From: Coprinellus micaceus
Lineage: Eukaryota; Basidiomycota; Agaricomycetes; Agaricales; Psathyrellaceae
DNA length: 64,000 nt
Reading direction: 5' to 3'
Assembly (NCBI GenBank): GCA_951394405.1
Contig: OX596339.1
Coordinates: 2,976,001 to 3,040,000, forward strand
Translations under genes and position numbers: made by a program
Shown here: positions 1 to 10,811 of the stretch, in pieces
How the letters are laid out: the number at the start of each line of letters is the position of its first letter
Numbering within the stretch: position 1 is the first letter of the stretch
Notes under the pieces: model-generated
Told to the model about the DNA's origin: nothing
Databases searched by the model: none
The model's input: the letters and a program-made list of their open reading frames with translations, nothing else

Positions 1-1134
1 CCCGGCGATGCAGTGGTGATGTTCTTCGCCATTAGGATTAAGGAGGGGAAATGAGGGTGGCCGGCGACGATGAGCTCATCCTCCTGCCCCTCCCGCCCAG
101 CGAACCTGACATTGTCAGGGCAGAAAGGCGTTTGGACAGTTCGCTCGGGGAGGGATGTGAGCGCATTGGTTGAGGGGTCCCGAGCGTAGTAGTAAACTTG
201 GGAGAGGGAGCTGCTGGCGATGGCGACGAGGCGTCCTGAAGAGGAGATGGCGATACCGTTGGGGAACGAGAGCCATTTCGCAGCGAAGGTGTGTGACTCA
301 ATTTCGGGGTCGTTCGAGTCCTTGAGTGTGATGTGCGAGGCGAATGTGAGGGGAATACCAAAGACGGATTCGAGGACAGGAACGATAGGCCCAATGATAG
401 GCCATCTGCGCGTGATGATGTGGTCGTTGGTGACGTAAAACGAGTTCGGGGACGTCAAAGCGAGCGCGTTGGGGGAAACGAAGAACGGGGAGGAGATAGT
501 GCGGATGTGTTGGGCTTTGGTGGGGGTAGAGGGGTCCAGGACGAAGTGCTCGATGACGGTGCGTGCGCGAGCGTGGTTGACGACGTACAGGCTCGACGCG
601 TTTCCCGAGTAGGAAGGCCATATTTCGAAGCCGAGTGGATGGAAGTCGTGTCCTTCAGGGTAGCCATCAAGTGTGATTCGTGCTGGGTTGGATGAGGGGA
701 CTGTGGGTTTGGAGGGGTCGTATACCCATAGCGAACCGTGGGGGTTAGGGTCGGCCAGAGGCCCCATGACGGTGTTCCAGGATTTGCGGTTGGGGTCGCA
801 CACTGCGAGGACGAGGCGTTTGGGATGCTCATCCTTCGCGTCACGGCGGTGTAGCTCCCAGAACGCTGTATCTTCGCAGTAAGAGAGGGCATCGAAAGGC
901 CCTTTTGCGGGCCCGGGGCCGAGGCCCTCGCATGACCCCGCGTCGTAGTCGCCGTTGAAGGCGTAGCCGATGGGGAGAGGCGCTTTGTAGAGGACAGAGT
1001 TCCGGATTGATGGGAGGCTGCGGTAGAGCCAGACGCCCTGGAATGTCGCGTCAATTTTAGGAATTGGAACTGGAGATAGGGGTTATACTGACTACCAGAC
1101 CTGTGGTCAATGCGAAGTAGCGAAGCTTGACCAT
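1..1134 (-). CDS. Paraoxonase/arylesterase-family protein, 3' end cut by window
   Basis: The protein belongs to the serum paraoxonase/arylesterase family (six-bladed calcium-binding beta-propeller lactonases or esterases). Model: ATG at 1134, intron 1038-1095 (58 nt, GT-AG), then an open frame to the window edge, so the C-terminus is missing. The family's metal and active-site positions can be seen in order: GHDFHPLGFEIW (first His), VVNHARART (second His), SPNALAL followed by TNDH, FPNGIAIS, and PDNVRF (the DN pair). The N-terminus (MVKLRYFALTTGL) is short and hydrophobic and resembles the uncleaved anchor of paraoxonases. The true substrate cannot be told from sequence. A TATATA-like stretch near 1178-1184, on the upstream side, may be its promoter. 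Family assignment is firm. The first exon rests on a donor (GTAGTC) weaker than usual. Confidence 0.8.
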
Positions 1135-1891
1135 GGTGAAGAGAAGATGGGGGTTTGGGTCGAACCGTGTATGGTTGACCTCTATATAACGATCAATCAG
1201 GAAGCGATTCGTGGGGTTCGGGTAACGTCATGGTAGATGAACGTGCCGACTCTGGACGTAATGATTGAAGAGATGCGGCTAGATGAGGCTGCTTGACTTG
1301 AGCTAGCATGGACGGGGGGAAAGCAAAGAAATGGTAGCTTCACCTATCTCAGATATTCACTGAATGAACTCATCATGCTTGATGTTGCTTGTGCTCCCTA
1401 TACTCTCAGGTCCTAACCTCTAAGATGCAGGCCCCTGTTGTCGACTTAGTATTCTTGGACCCAGCATCTGCATATCGAGCCTTCTGAAATCAGGATTGGG
1501 TAGGGTGCACCGCCTTCCGGGGGATGAGGTTCCTTGTAGCTTGTTGTTATAATCATGTCTTTGCCTGAGGCTTAGACTGACCGAGAGCAAAAAGTTGGGA
1601 GCGAGAGGTACGAGGACGAGATCGGAAGGATGGCCGTAAAAGGTCAAGCAATCTCTCGACGCCCCGACAGTATCCACATGAGATTTCCTATCGCGACGAC
1701 GCCAGAGGGACGTGTCATATAGCATGTTCCACTTAGGCTACCCTGCAGCCCAATAAGCTTCGCTGAAGAGAGAAAATACCTGGTAGTCGCTCGTGCTAAC
1801 CAGGTGCTAACTTTCGGTATACCTTGAGTCCGGGTCTCTAGTGGCGGCCGCTCCCACCCACGATTAAATATTAGCCTGAGTCCTGTGTGAA
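1135..1891. other. Intergenic, no gene seen
   Basis: This holds the upstream region of the paraoxonase-like gene and the 3' flank of the F-box gene. The longest frame (about 100 codons on the minus strand around 1420-1725) has no recognisable composition or motif and was not called. Confidence 0.6.
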
Positions 1892-3730
1892 CTATACAAG
1901 GTCGTGTCTAGTGCAATACTTCTCGTACTGAATCTGCTGAGATAAAGTGAGGTGTCCTGGTACGATCGTAACTTCGCATCCGAACAGGTGGGAAATGTCC
2001 ATGATGTCGTCCTTGAGTACAACACATTGGTCAAAGCACAGTTCCTCGATCGGAAATCCCACCCCCTGCCTCGTCGAGAGGGTCTCTGCTAAAATTTGGA
2101 ACAGATTGGTCTCCGGGGTGCACTTGCACCGTTTCAGGACGACCCTCATCAGGCTGACAAGGTGTGGCTCTTGAGCGCCCTTTGAGGCCGTAAGAAATTG
2201 CAGCGCCTGCTCCGCCACCCCATCACCCAGTACAAGACTGGTGACGTTTGGAAAGGCTCTGTAGGTGGAAAAGAAGGTAAGGTCGTCACCGAAGGGGCTC
2301 TCGACACAAGAAACCGCGCCGACTTCGAGCGAAGACACCTGTGTAGAAATAGGACTCATGCAGTAAAGAGCATGAGCCACACAGCCTCCAGATACCGTTA
2401 GAGGGCGGGACTTGGCTGAAGCTAGCAACCTATGCGTGCTTTTTCTGCCGTGCCGTTCAAAGTCGAGATCATCAGGAGCACACGAGTATATGTTGCTGAA
2501 CGTGCATTTAAACTTCTCCTTGGTTTCAAGTGTGAGGTAGACCCTCATTTCCGGGTTGTGGGAGTTGGGGGTTGGCACTGGTGTCGACGATTGGAATAGG
2601 TTGAGCAACATCTGGAGGAGGGGTTGCCGGAAGTGGTCCAGGTATGGGAGCCGGTATGGAAGCTGCAGCTGCACTCCGCAATTGTCCGCCGGAGAAATGG
2701 CACCCAACAAGGGAAGCAACTCGTCCATCCGGTCTGGCTTGGACCCGCCGAATGACATGTGGACAAGCCGGGGCAACGATATAGGTGGAAGGGAATGGGA
2801 AACCCCAGTGGGGGCTCCCTGCTCGGTCTTCAGTACGTCGAAGAGGGTGAGGAATTCCAGATTCTTCAAGCCCTCGAGAGCGCCCACAAGCTGTTTGAGA
2901 GTCAAACGGGATCTCAGGCATGGAGATGATAGAGTGAGGTCTCTGAGGGTGGTGCGGCATTGGAGCAGTAATGGGTCGGAAATTGCGACGCTGTAGTGCA
3001 ACGCGACGGTCCTCAGACAAGGGAGCTCTGCGCAGAGGGGAAATGCAGGGGAATAGGGGTTATCTGCTTCCGTCTGAGAGTACCACGATTCGCCTAAGGT
3101 CCAGGGACCCCCACCGTACCATACGAGGACTTCGAGACGAGGCATTCGGAGTTGGGATATCGACACGACTTGTCCATTTACCACAAATGCTCCTTTGTAC
3201 GATGTCCAGTCAACATGAAGATACCGGATGCGCGCCTCGTGATCTTGAAGTAAACGAAGGAGGTCGCGGATGTCCCGAGATCGGGGGTCTGTCTTGGCGC
3301 TGCTGAAAGATATGGGTGCGGATCGATGGCCCACGCGAAGTGGATACGGTGCAGATATTTCGAGAAGGTGGCCAAGGCGTGACACCGACTGACCTTGAAA
3401 GTCGACGATTGAAGCCCAGAGCTCTTTCTGCGCGAGGGCGGAAGCGCGCCAGGTTCGACAAACTTGAGAGCAGGATAGGACTGTCGCCTGCGATCTCCGC
3501 AGATCTATAAGATCTGGGTCGTCATCGTCCATGGAAATGACATGTGAAAAGATCGATTGAAGTATATCGGTTGGTGTTTCTTCGATGCCTGGCACCAAAT
3601 TCTGAGGCTTGCTCTCAGGAATTGGAGAAGACCCGAAGGCCGAGAAGTCGAGTAGTATGGGGTGTGTATCGGTGTCAACGGTTAGGAATGTGCTTGCGTT
3701 CTTGTGCGGTCCCAGGGTCGAGAATATCAT
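1892..3730 (-). CDS. F-box protein (612 aa, single exon)
   Basis: An intronless 612-residue frame. The F-box lies at about residues 47-105: ETPTDILQSIFSHVIS, then a variable acidic loop, then the typical second half VCRTWRASALAQKELWASI. F-box proteins bind Skp1 through this domain and bring substrates to SCF ubiquitin ligases. The rest of the protein is leucine-rich with irregular repeats (for example LPCLRTVALHYS, LTLSSPCL, LKNLEFLTLFDV), as in the large F-box/LRR-like families of Agaricomycetes, and likely forms the substrate-binding part. No substrate can be named. An F-box relic lies just upstream at 4039-4564 on the same strand, and another intact F-box gene at 42668-44233, so this family is locally abundant but dispersed. 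Confidence 0.85.
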   Translation of the reverse strand: MIFSTLGPHKNASTFLTVDTDTHPILLDFSAFGSSPIPESKPQNLVPGIEETPTDILQSIFSHVISMDDDDPDLIDLRRSQATVLSCSQVCRTWRASALAQKELWASIVDFQGQSVSRLGHLLEISAPYPLRVGHRSAPISFSSAKTDPRSRDIRDLLRLLQDHEARIRYLHVDWTSYKGAFVVNGQVVSISQLRMPRLEVLVWYGGGPWTLGESWYSQTEADNPYSPAFPLCAELPCLRTVALHYSVAISDPLLLQCRTTLRDLTLSSPCLRSRLTLKQLVGALEGLKNLEFLTLFDVLKTEQGAPTGVSHSLPPISLPRLVHMSFGGSKPDRMDELLPLLGAISPADNCGVQLQLPYRLPYLDHFRQPLLQMLLNLFQSSTPVPTPNSHNPEMRVYLTLETKEKFKCTFSNIYSCAPDDLDFERHGRKSTHRLLASAKSRPLTVSGGCVAHALYCMSPISTQVSSLEVGAVSCVESPFGDDLTFFSTYRAFPNVTSLVLGDGVAEQALQFLTASKGAQEPHLVSLMRVVLKRCKCTPETNLFQILAETLSTRQGVGFPIEELCFDQCVVLKDDIMDISHLFGCEVTIVPGHLTLSQQIQYEKYCTRHDLV

Positions 3731-4038
3731 CGTGGGCTGTGGCTAGCCTGGGGTGGCAAGGGAGAGTGTGACAGTGAACGAGGTGTGCACAGCCTGCCGC
3801 AGAGCCGAGTGACTTCAAGCGCCCGGCGTGCACGTGCATTTCGGACTCGGCAGGAAACCTGAAGTTAGGTATGGCGGAAGGTTGAAATCGCAGAGAGAAT
3901 CCCGAGGCAGGTCAATGCGGGTGGCGAGCAACGCCTCGAGCAAGATACAATTCAGGCGAACGTTGAGAGTCATGAGTCGGGGAGACGGATGAAAGGAACG
4001 GCGGTCGATGGGAACGAGTACAGGAAAGTGACTGGATG

Positions 4039-4564
4039 TTACAAGTTAGACTCCGGGTGGAGGGCGCGTCCAATTCCAATCGCAGAGATCGACCCCTCGA
4101 CGCACTCTCCCAGCTGGACGAACGGACCTTTGAAGAGTATGCTGGCAGGAGACTCTAGTTCGAGGTGACGCAGCGCATCCGCATCTTCGAACGCGTACAG
4201 TCTAAGGTACTTGGCGTAATCTTCGCCTGCAAGATATGAAGCAAAGGCGCGCTGTAGACGAGCTGAGTGGAGATGGACCGTAGGGCGCAGTGGTGTAGAC
4301 CTAGGAATTCTGCAGTCTCCACCAAGTCGACTTTGCGACAGCGTAGCATCGGTATTCGGAGGTCCCTTCAAAGTGCAGGGTGCGATTCCATAGAACATCA
4401 GAGGGGGGGGTAGCGCGAACGCCTGGAAGAAGCAGAGATTGTGAAAGCCAGAGCTGGCGGACCATTGAGCTCCTGAAGGAAAGGTTGGCGAACGATGGAG
4501 ATGGAGAGTCAGCCAGATTTTCGAAAATGACGAGTATTTCGTTTGGAAGGTCGCCGATGGGCAT
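4039..4564 (-). pseudogene. Decayed F-box gene fragment
   Basis: The frame starting at 4564 opens with a good F-box beginning (MPIGDLPNEILVIFENLADSP) and then runs into composition unlike the family and a stop near 4301. A second, overlapping frame (4398-4039) continues with leucine-rich protein-like sequence (LRLYAFEDADALRHLELESP) and ends in a stop at 4039. A run of eight cytosines near 4404-4411 (G8 on the plus strand) lies at the switch between the two frames, the kind of place where a slippage frameshift arises. No intron with good signals joins the halves. It is best read as a truncated, frameshifted F-box gene. A two-exon short gene is the less likely alternative. Confidence 0.55.
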
Positions 4565-4863
4565 GATCAGGGCACTAGCCGCGAAGAGTCGGGACGATAA
4601 TCAGAGCCAAGTGAGCCCACCGGCCAACCGCGCCCCTGGCTATTGTGGAATGTCGGGTCGGAGATTTCCACTTAGTCCCTTAGAAATGCCTTCCGTCTCG
4701 CCTTTGCACCCGACGCACAAAGTCAACGTCGAGGCTGACCTCTGAGGGTTCACGACAAAATGGTGGTGGGGGACAACTTTGAACTAAGGAACACTCGAAA
4801 ACATGCTGGTACCGAATTCCTTTTGTCCTTTATAAGCGCCCCATAGTCTTTCCCAACATCTAT
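4565..4863. other. Intergenic upstream of the tRNA
   Basis: No gene seen. The TAAGCGCCC motif discussed in the findings occurs at 4833-4841, 23 bp before the tRNA, in the context TTTATAAGCGCCCC. Confidence 0.5.
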
Positions 4864-4951
4864 CCGGGGTTAGCTCAGCTGGCAGAGCATGAGACTGTAA
4901 CGGTTAACCAAGCAAATCTCAGGGTCGCCTGTTCGAGCCAGGCACACCGGA
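4864..4951 (+). tRNA. tRNA-Tyr (anticodon GTA) with short intron
   Basis: A cloverleaf can be folded by eye. The acceptor 5' arm is CCGGGGT at 4864-4870, the D-arm core is TAGCTCAGCTGG, and the anticodon stem is TGAGA/TCTCA with loop bases CT-GTA-A. The T-arm is GCCTG-TTCGAGC-CAGGC, and the acceptor 3' arm ACACCGG ends at 4950 with discriminator A. An intron of about 15 nt follows the base 3' of the anticodon, the canonical position; eukaryotic tRNA-Tyr genes normally carry one. A TTTT Pol III stop lies at 4956-4959. Acceptor position 5 is G (4868) facing A (4946), a mismatch where most tRNA-Tyr have T-A. The gene may still work or may be a weakened copy. Confidence 0.9.
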
Positions 4952-4955
4952 TACC

Positions 4956-4959
4956 TTTT
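4956..4959 (+). terminator. Pol III terminator of tRNA-Tyr
   Basis: A run of four T residues starts five bases after the tRNA 3' end, the usual RNA polymerase III stop. Confidence 0.7.
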
Positions 4960-5253
4960 GCTCCACCATCCATTTTGCTTTGACCCAGCCAAGTAACAAG
5001 TTAGCAGACGCAACTTTTTCGTCACCCAGGGCTTGGTCAAGACAGTGAAGATCGCAAAACCGTGAGGTCTAAAGCATGTTTGTAGCAACGACGAAAACAC
5101 GGAACTGAAGAACAAAACATACAAGTGCAAGTACAACCGTAAGAATGTCCCATAATGATAGATGCCAAAACAAAACAAGTCTGATGAGTCTACCCTCTAG
5201 CCCGCAAACACACACTCACCCCATCCTTCAACCCAACCCCACGTTCCCACCTC

Positions 5254-7805
5254 TCACACCAACCTCTCCCCCCTCAACTCCACAAACACATTCAACCCCA
5301 TGATCGTCATATATGACACAATCAACAACACACCCCATCTCCTCGACAGGTAATACCCATTCAGCGGCACAACCACGAGCGTCGCGATGAGGAGCGCTAT
5401 TAAGCCTAGGCCACTAACAAGGAGGGTGTTGGACAGAGCGAGTTTGTACGGTTCGTGTGTTTGTTGCATGATGAGGGTGCCAGTGATACCGACGCCGAGT
5501 AGGATGTTGAGCATGGGACCGCCGAAGCATGCTGAGAAGCCCATGATCGGGGCGAAGACCTAAAGATAGAGTGGTTAGTTTGTACTGTCGCCCACAGGGG
5601 TGTGCAGGGAGGATCCACGTACTGCAACACTCGTATTTGCGACAAGGTCTGCGAGAGAGTTGCCCATAGCAAAGATGGTCAATCCGAGGATAGCATCGGA
5701 GAGCCCAAAGATGACACCGAACGCCTGCAAGACATTCACAACCTCGTCTGCGATAGCCATAATCCACACTATCGACACAAGGAAGCCCATCGAGCATCGC
5801 ACCATCTTGCTACTGTAGTGGCTGCCAGTCCCACCGATGGTGATGACCAGGGCGGCGATGGCGAGGCCGCCAATCAAGGCTCCCAGGAGGAGCCAGAGCA
5901 GTAGCTTCTCCTTCCCATCTAACAATAGTGTCAGGTTAAACCGAATGGAGGAGGCTGGGGTCACTCACTGAATAGAACAAACACCCCAAACAGTGGCCCA
6001 AAGACACATTGCGCGGCCATCAGCCATTTGTTGTACTCCAGCTGGTGGTGCATATCCTCCTCAACCTCATACTCAGCAACAAGCACCCTCTCCACCCCCT
6101 CCTCCTCAAACTCCATCAAGGACGATTCCGCACTCCCACGCCCTGATACTCTCTTCGCGTCCTCTTGCCCATGCCCACTTTCATGCCGATGCGTTACCAC
6201 GACGGGCAACGTGAGGGTAAGAAGGGCAACAGGTGGCGCAGCGAATATACACGCGATACCTCCGAGGATGCTTTGATCCCTGAGACGGTAGAGTGTTGGG
6301 AATAGCGTGTGGAGGATGTGACCCAACACCGAGAGGACGCGTTGTCGTTTCGAAGGGGTATACAGAACCTCATGGTCCGATACAGTGGGCGACGCTGGTG
6401 TTCGGAGGATGGACGGGACGCTTGTGTGTACAGGAAGAGTTTGCTGACTGAAGTAATCGCTGTTGTCCAGCCGGAGGAGACCTTGACGTTGGGCGTCAGT
6501 CGCGTCGATGGTAGAAGCAGGGGAATGCGCACGGGTACTGTCGCCGGCTAGGGTATCTGTACCGATGCTAGACCCCGACGATCTTCGACGATGTCGGCGA
6601 CTGTGTGAGTGCGAGTGGTAGTGTCCGCCAGCGAATGGCGTCACAGGGGATTCGAACATGTTGAGGGACGAGGAGTTTGCTTCGCGTCGAAGAGACGCGA
6701 CGACGTCTCTGAACTCGAGGGCTCCGACGATGGAGAAGGAGGGTAGTTGAGCATGTGAGGACACGGGTGTGGCACTTCGGGTATGGTACATTCGTGGGTG
6801 GGGGAGGTTGCCCGTTTCGACACGAAGTGGCGCTGGTGCAGACACCGCTCGCCCCCTGGTTGGTGTTGGAGGGGTAACGTGGAGAAGATCGTTCTCGGGT
6901 GGATTGTCGGTATATCGGTCAAAGATATCCTCCTCTTGGTATTCGTTCCTAATCAGTGCTTCGAGTTGGCGCTGACGTTCCCTTCTCCGCTCCCACCATG
7001 ACCCAACCACTACCACCACGACGTAAACCACGTACAGAATGATCATGCCCCCGGCTTCCCATGGCTGGATCGCCCCATCCCATAGGATATGGAGCATGAG
7101 GCCCACTGCGAGAGTGAAGAACCCCACGTCCCGAAGGAATGGCCGCGGATGGACGTGGAATGGTTTGATGATGCACATCGAGCCCACCACGCACGAAACA
7201 ATGAAGGATGCTGCCCCAATAAGCTCGCCGATGGCCAGACCCCCCGACCCCGCACGCATCGCGCTGAAGGTTGAGAAGACATCCGGGCTCCCGTTTCCAA
7301 ATGCTAGAAACGTAACACCGGCGACGTTCTCGTCCAGCCCCAGTAGCTGCGCAATGGATGCCAAGTTTGGCGTGAAGAAATCGGATGCGCTGATGCCGAG
7401 TGTGGAGAAGAGGAAGAGGAGCCAGACGAGGAGGCCGGTGAACGTGAGGGGGCGTATTGATGGATTTGTGCAATAGTAGCTTTGCAGGTAGTTCAGCCGG
7501 AGCACGGTTTCGCTCTCGGCGCAGTGCTCCTGGACATGTTGGCACTGGTCCGCTGGGGCCATCGAGAGTGGTCGGCACTGGGTATCGATGATGTTAGGGT
7601 TACCCCAGAAGATATCACCGTGACGTACCTGGTCGTCCAGACCATCCAGCGGCGAAACTCCATCGTACGACCGTTTGAAGAGAGCTGTCGCGAGCTCCGT
7701 TGCCCTCAGGCGGGCCGTTGGCTGCCCATAGCGGCTTTGTGACCACGTCAGGACATTGAGACAGAGTAGAATGGCGAATACGAGTTTCGCGGCGGCTGGT
7801 GCCAT
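5254..7805 (-). CDS. Cation/Ca2+ exchanger of the NCX/NCLX type
   Basis: Three exons, 7805-5969, 5918-5623 and 5559-5254, coding for 812 aa; introns are 50 and 63 nt, GT-AG. It is a membrane cation antiporter of the CaCA superfamily. Both signature alpha-repeats are present. The alpha-1 motif GVTFLAFGNGSPDVFST sits near residue 155-170, and the alpha-2 motif AILGLTIFAMGNSLADL lies in exon 2. The N-terminus is hydrophobic (likely signal or first membrane segment) and is followed by a cysteine-containing loop (CQHVQEHC). A cytosolic loop of roughly 300 residues, rich in His and Ser, separates two clusters of membrane segments, as in mammalian SLC8B1/NCLX and the fungal Ecm27/YDL206W group. It probably moves Ca2+ against Na+ or H+ across a mitochondrial, vacuolar or ER membrane. 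Location and counter-ion are inference. Confidence 0.88.
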
Positions 7806-8951
7806 GGACAGTGGGGGAGGTAAGGACTATACCGGGCAGTGCATGTGGAGACGGCTTAAGCTTGAAAGTTGTGTGCCTGCGGCACTGGCATCATGTCTTC
7901 GGGAACAAACACTAGCAAACTGCCCCGATCAGCCTCTGCCTCAGCGAACCGGTTCGCTGGGGTAGACTCACAAAATACCGCGCGCCCTGGGCTTGAAGGT
8001 ATGCTCAGAAAGTGCTACGAGCGTCCTGTCTGAGCGGTGTATGCAAGAGGGCGAACTTTGGGGTGATCACTTTGGCAGGTTGTATTGAAGCTTCACTCCA
8101 AAGGAAGGCGGATCCAATGTTCGGCTGTCGCTCTCTATCTTTCATGTCGATCTCCATCTCACCTACGGAGCGCCTGTTCTACGCCCCATTTCGCCAGGGA
8201 CCAACCCAAAGCCATCCTTTGGCCCCCGTAAACGACCGAGTCCCTGAGCTGGTTCGCTCCTCAGGCCTCAGGGCAAACCATTCAGAGTAGGGGGCACAGC
8301 CTTGGGCGTCTATTTGAATGTGTGGGGTCGCCCCGCTCCTCCTGTGCTGCGGCAGTGAATTAGTGTCTCACAACGACGTCTTGCTCACTGTCTCGCAAGG
8401 CATCAGTCGAATGGTTTGCAGGCGCCCAGCATAGCCCATCTATGAGCCAATGCGCCACATTGGATTTGACTGTCGACTCAAACGAGCTCAAATAGCGCGC
8501 CTTCTCGCGTGCTCGAGCACTTATTCCTTCCACCATCGTTGGCCCACGTCCCCACCTATCCCACCCCCTGTTCATACGTTGACCCAGTGGGGCCACGCAG
8601 GATTCCTGGGAGCGTTAATTGCCGATGAGCGAGTTGTGTTCCTCTGCCCAGGCCCGAAGATCTCAAGTGGTACGACCGAGCGGTATTTAAGCGCCGGAAT
8701 GTTCGTTTAAAGTCTTGCGCTGTTTACCCCCAAAGACGGTCACAACGTAGTCATCGTTGGATATGTGATCCGTAACGAAAAATCCAAGAGGTAGGCATCC
8801 TGCTCATGATTTGGACGCGGGCAGCCAAGGCATCGCCTCAGACGCACCTCGGGAGGGATACGAGCCAAAAAATCAAGCGGGATCGTCGAGCCTGAAACAC
8901 GAGGTGGGGTATTATAAAAGTAACCAATTCCTCAAGGGAACAGAGCAAGGT
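7806..8951. other. Intergenic, no gene seen
   Basis: This is the shared upstream/3' space of two minus-strand genes. Short open frames (8012-8290 and 8450-8710 on the plus strand) show no recognisable protein sequence. A near copy of the TAAGCGCC motif lies at about 8686. Confidence 0.5.
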
Positions 8952-10811
8952 CTAACGAAGTGTATAGGAAGGAGGAACCTCTTCGGGTTGTGGCCTTGGC
9001 TGTAAGGCGGGGAGGCGCAAACCACTATCTTGGTGCAAGATAACCGCCGACGGGCCTTCCCCGTGCGTACTATGACTTCCCTCCGACGACGGAACCGAGT
9101 TCCCAAACGCCTCCCGATCCTTCCGCACAGGTTGGAGGAGGTTGGACTGAGAGCTGGCCGCCCCAAAGTCGCTGGCTGCGCTGCTGCCGTCGTCGACACT
9201 TGGGGTATATCGGTTCGGCGCGGGAGTTGCGAAACTTGTGGGCAGGGCAGCGGCGCTGCCTTGATACGCCGCCATTGCGGGTCCCGTTCCGTAGTGGCTA
9301 AGGGTATTGGGTAAACCAGCCCGGCCAGGGTTGGCAGGAGTGTCGGTATAATTTGTCGCCGCTCCCCCACCTGTGAGTGCTTGGACGCCGTTCTCAAGGA
9401 GGCGTTGTTGCTTTCTATGACGATTGCGCCTCCAGAACAGGACAATCCCGGCAAGTGCGAGAACAAGGAAGAAACCCAGGACGATACCGACGATACCCGC
9501 AATCGGAAAGTTATCTTTGGCCGTGGCACCGGTCGTTCCAGTGTCACCCCTGCTTCCAAATCCACCTCTGGTGCTCTGGTCACTGGGTGCTCCCGCTATG
9601 TCCGAAGCCTGAATATCGATAACCGTGACGTCCCCTTCCTTCGCTGTCCTCGTTGTGGTGGACAAGGTTTGGCTGACGAGATCTGATACGTTGTCGACGC
9701 CAGGGTCGAAGTCGAGGTCGGAGTCGGAGATTTTGGTTACAGTTATCGAGCCTCCAGCTGCGGTTGTCGTCGAGGTAGGTTCCCTGGTTATGACACTCGA
9801 TCCTCCAGAACTATCGCTACCACTACCTCCAGACCCCGAATCACCGCTCGACAGCGCTGTCCCAACGAGTTGCGTGGTACCACCCTCTACGCGCGCTAAG
9901 CCGAAGACAAGGGGTGTCGTATCCGTGCCGCCTTGGTTCGTGATCTTGATCGTGTGCCTGCCTTGTGAAAGGCGGGGTGTCTCGAAAATGAGGCGGTTCC
10001 AGGCGGAGCTGCTGCCTCCACCTCTGATGGTGAATGAAACGGGAGGTTCATTGTCGATTTGGTACGAGGCGGGAGAGTCATCGTGTGAGAGTTGGTTCAT
10101 GTACATGCCGTAGACGCTGATTCGGTTACCTTTAGAGTGCCAATGCTTTAAGAGGGTCATCTAAGCCCAACGTACATAGCGGGACATACCGATGAAGGAG
10201 AAGGTTACTGATCCGCCATGCGCAGGGGCGTACCTCGCCGTCTTTGCCACTTCATTCCAAGTTCCCTCGTATAGCAAATCGGGGTCGCTATAATGGATCA
10301 TCATGACGCGGTTATCGACTCGCGCCGTGGGCTTGTATTGGATTTGGTCCAGAAAGAACGGGCCCCCATTTGACTTGACATCAACGCGAATGGTGTGCCT
10401 CCCGGGAGAAAGGTTGAAGAACTTGCAGAATGCCCAGTTGTTCTCCGTACCGTCGAAATAAGGCTCCTTCCCTTGGGCGACGCCGTCGAGGTAGCACTCC
10501 CAGGTTGGATCCGGATTCGTCTTGGCGTTTTGGACAGAACTGGTGCCCATTACGCGAGCGGCGTCTCCTGAAAGATAATGTTCGGATCAGCTGGAATGTT
10601 TGGAGGGAATGAAGGGGATGAAGGGCGCACCATCGAAAGTGAAGCTGAAGCTGGCCGAGCTGGCCGTCGTGCTCTGCAGGGTGTTGAGGTAGGTTGTGCC
10701 GAATTCTCCTCTCGAGTTCCAGCTATCCCCGCTAACAGGCGACCATGCCCCTGTGTAGGCGATTGCGCCGTCTCGGTCGTCGACCAGGACGTAGCGCGTG
10801 TTCATGGACAT
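8952..10811 (-). CDS. Single-pass membrane protein with paired beta-sandwich-like ectodomain
   Basis: Exons 10811-10631, 10567-10190 and 10129-8952 (introns 63 and 60 nt) give 578 aa. The ectodomain has two similar halves, each with a chain of strands ending in a hydrophobic loop and a GRHTI motif: LSPGRHTIRVDV in exon 2 and LSQGRHTIKITN in exon 3. Jelly-roll ligand- or sugar-binding folds give this pattern. A Ser/Thr/Gly-rich stalk follows, then one membrane helix (IAGIVGIVLGFFLVLALAGI) with a basic stop-transfer end (WRRNRHRKQQR). The cytosolic tail is low-complexity, Pro/Ser-rich, and ends PPSYTLR. Such proteins form large uncharacterised families in Agaricomycetes. No obvious signal peptide is encoded ahead of MSMNTRYVLV, so an additional 5' exon is possible. 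Function is unknown; a surface sensor or adhesin is a guess. Confidence 0.75.

Noticed and set aside
1420..1725. 101-codon minus-strand frame between the paraoxonase-like and F-box genes
   Set aside because: No recognisable domain and an Arg/Ser-heavy composition typical of non-coding frames.
5570..5630. Reading through the second intron of the Ca2+ exchanger
   Set aside because: The frame ends in a stop (VGDSTN) and removal of 5560-5622 restores the conserved APIMGFSACFGGPMLN.
9030..9686. Plus-strand frames opposite the single-pass membrane protein
   Set aside because: They are antisense shadows of a well-supported coding exon.
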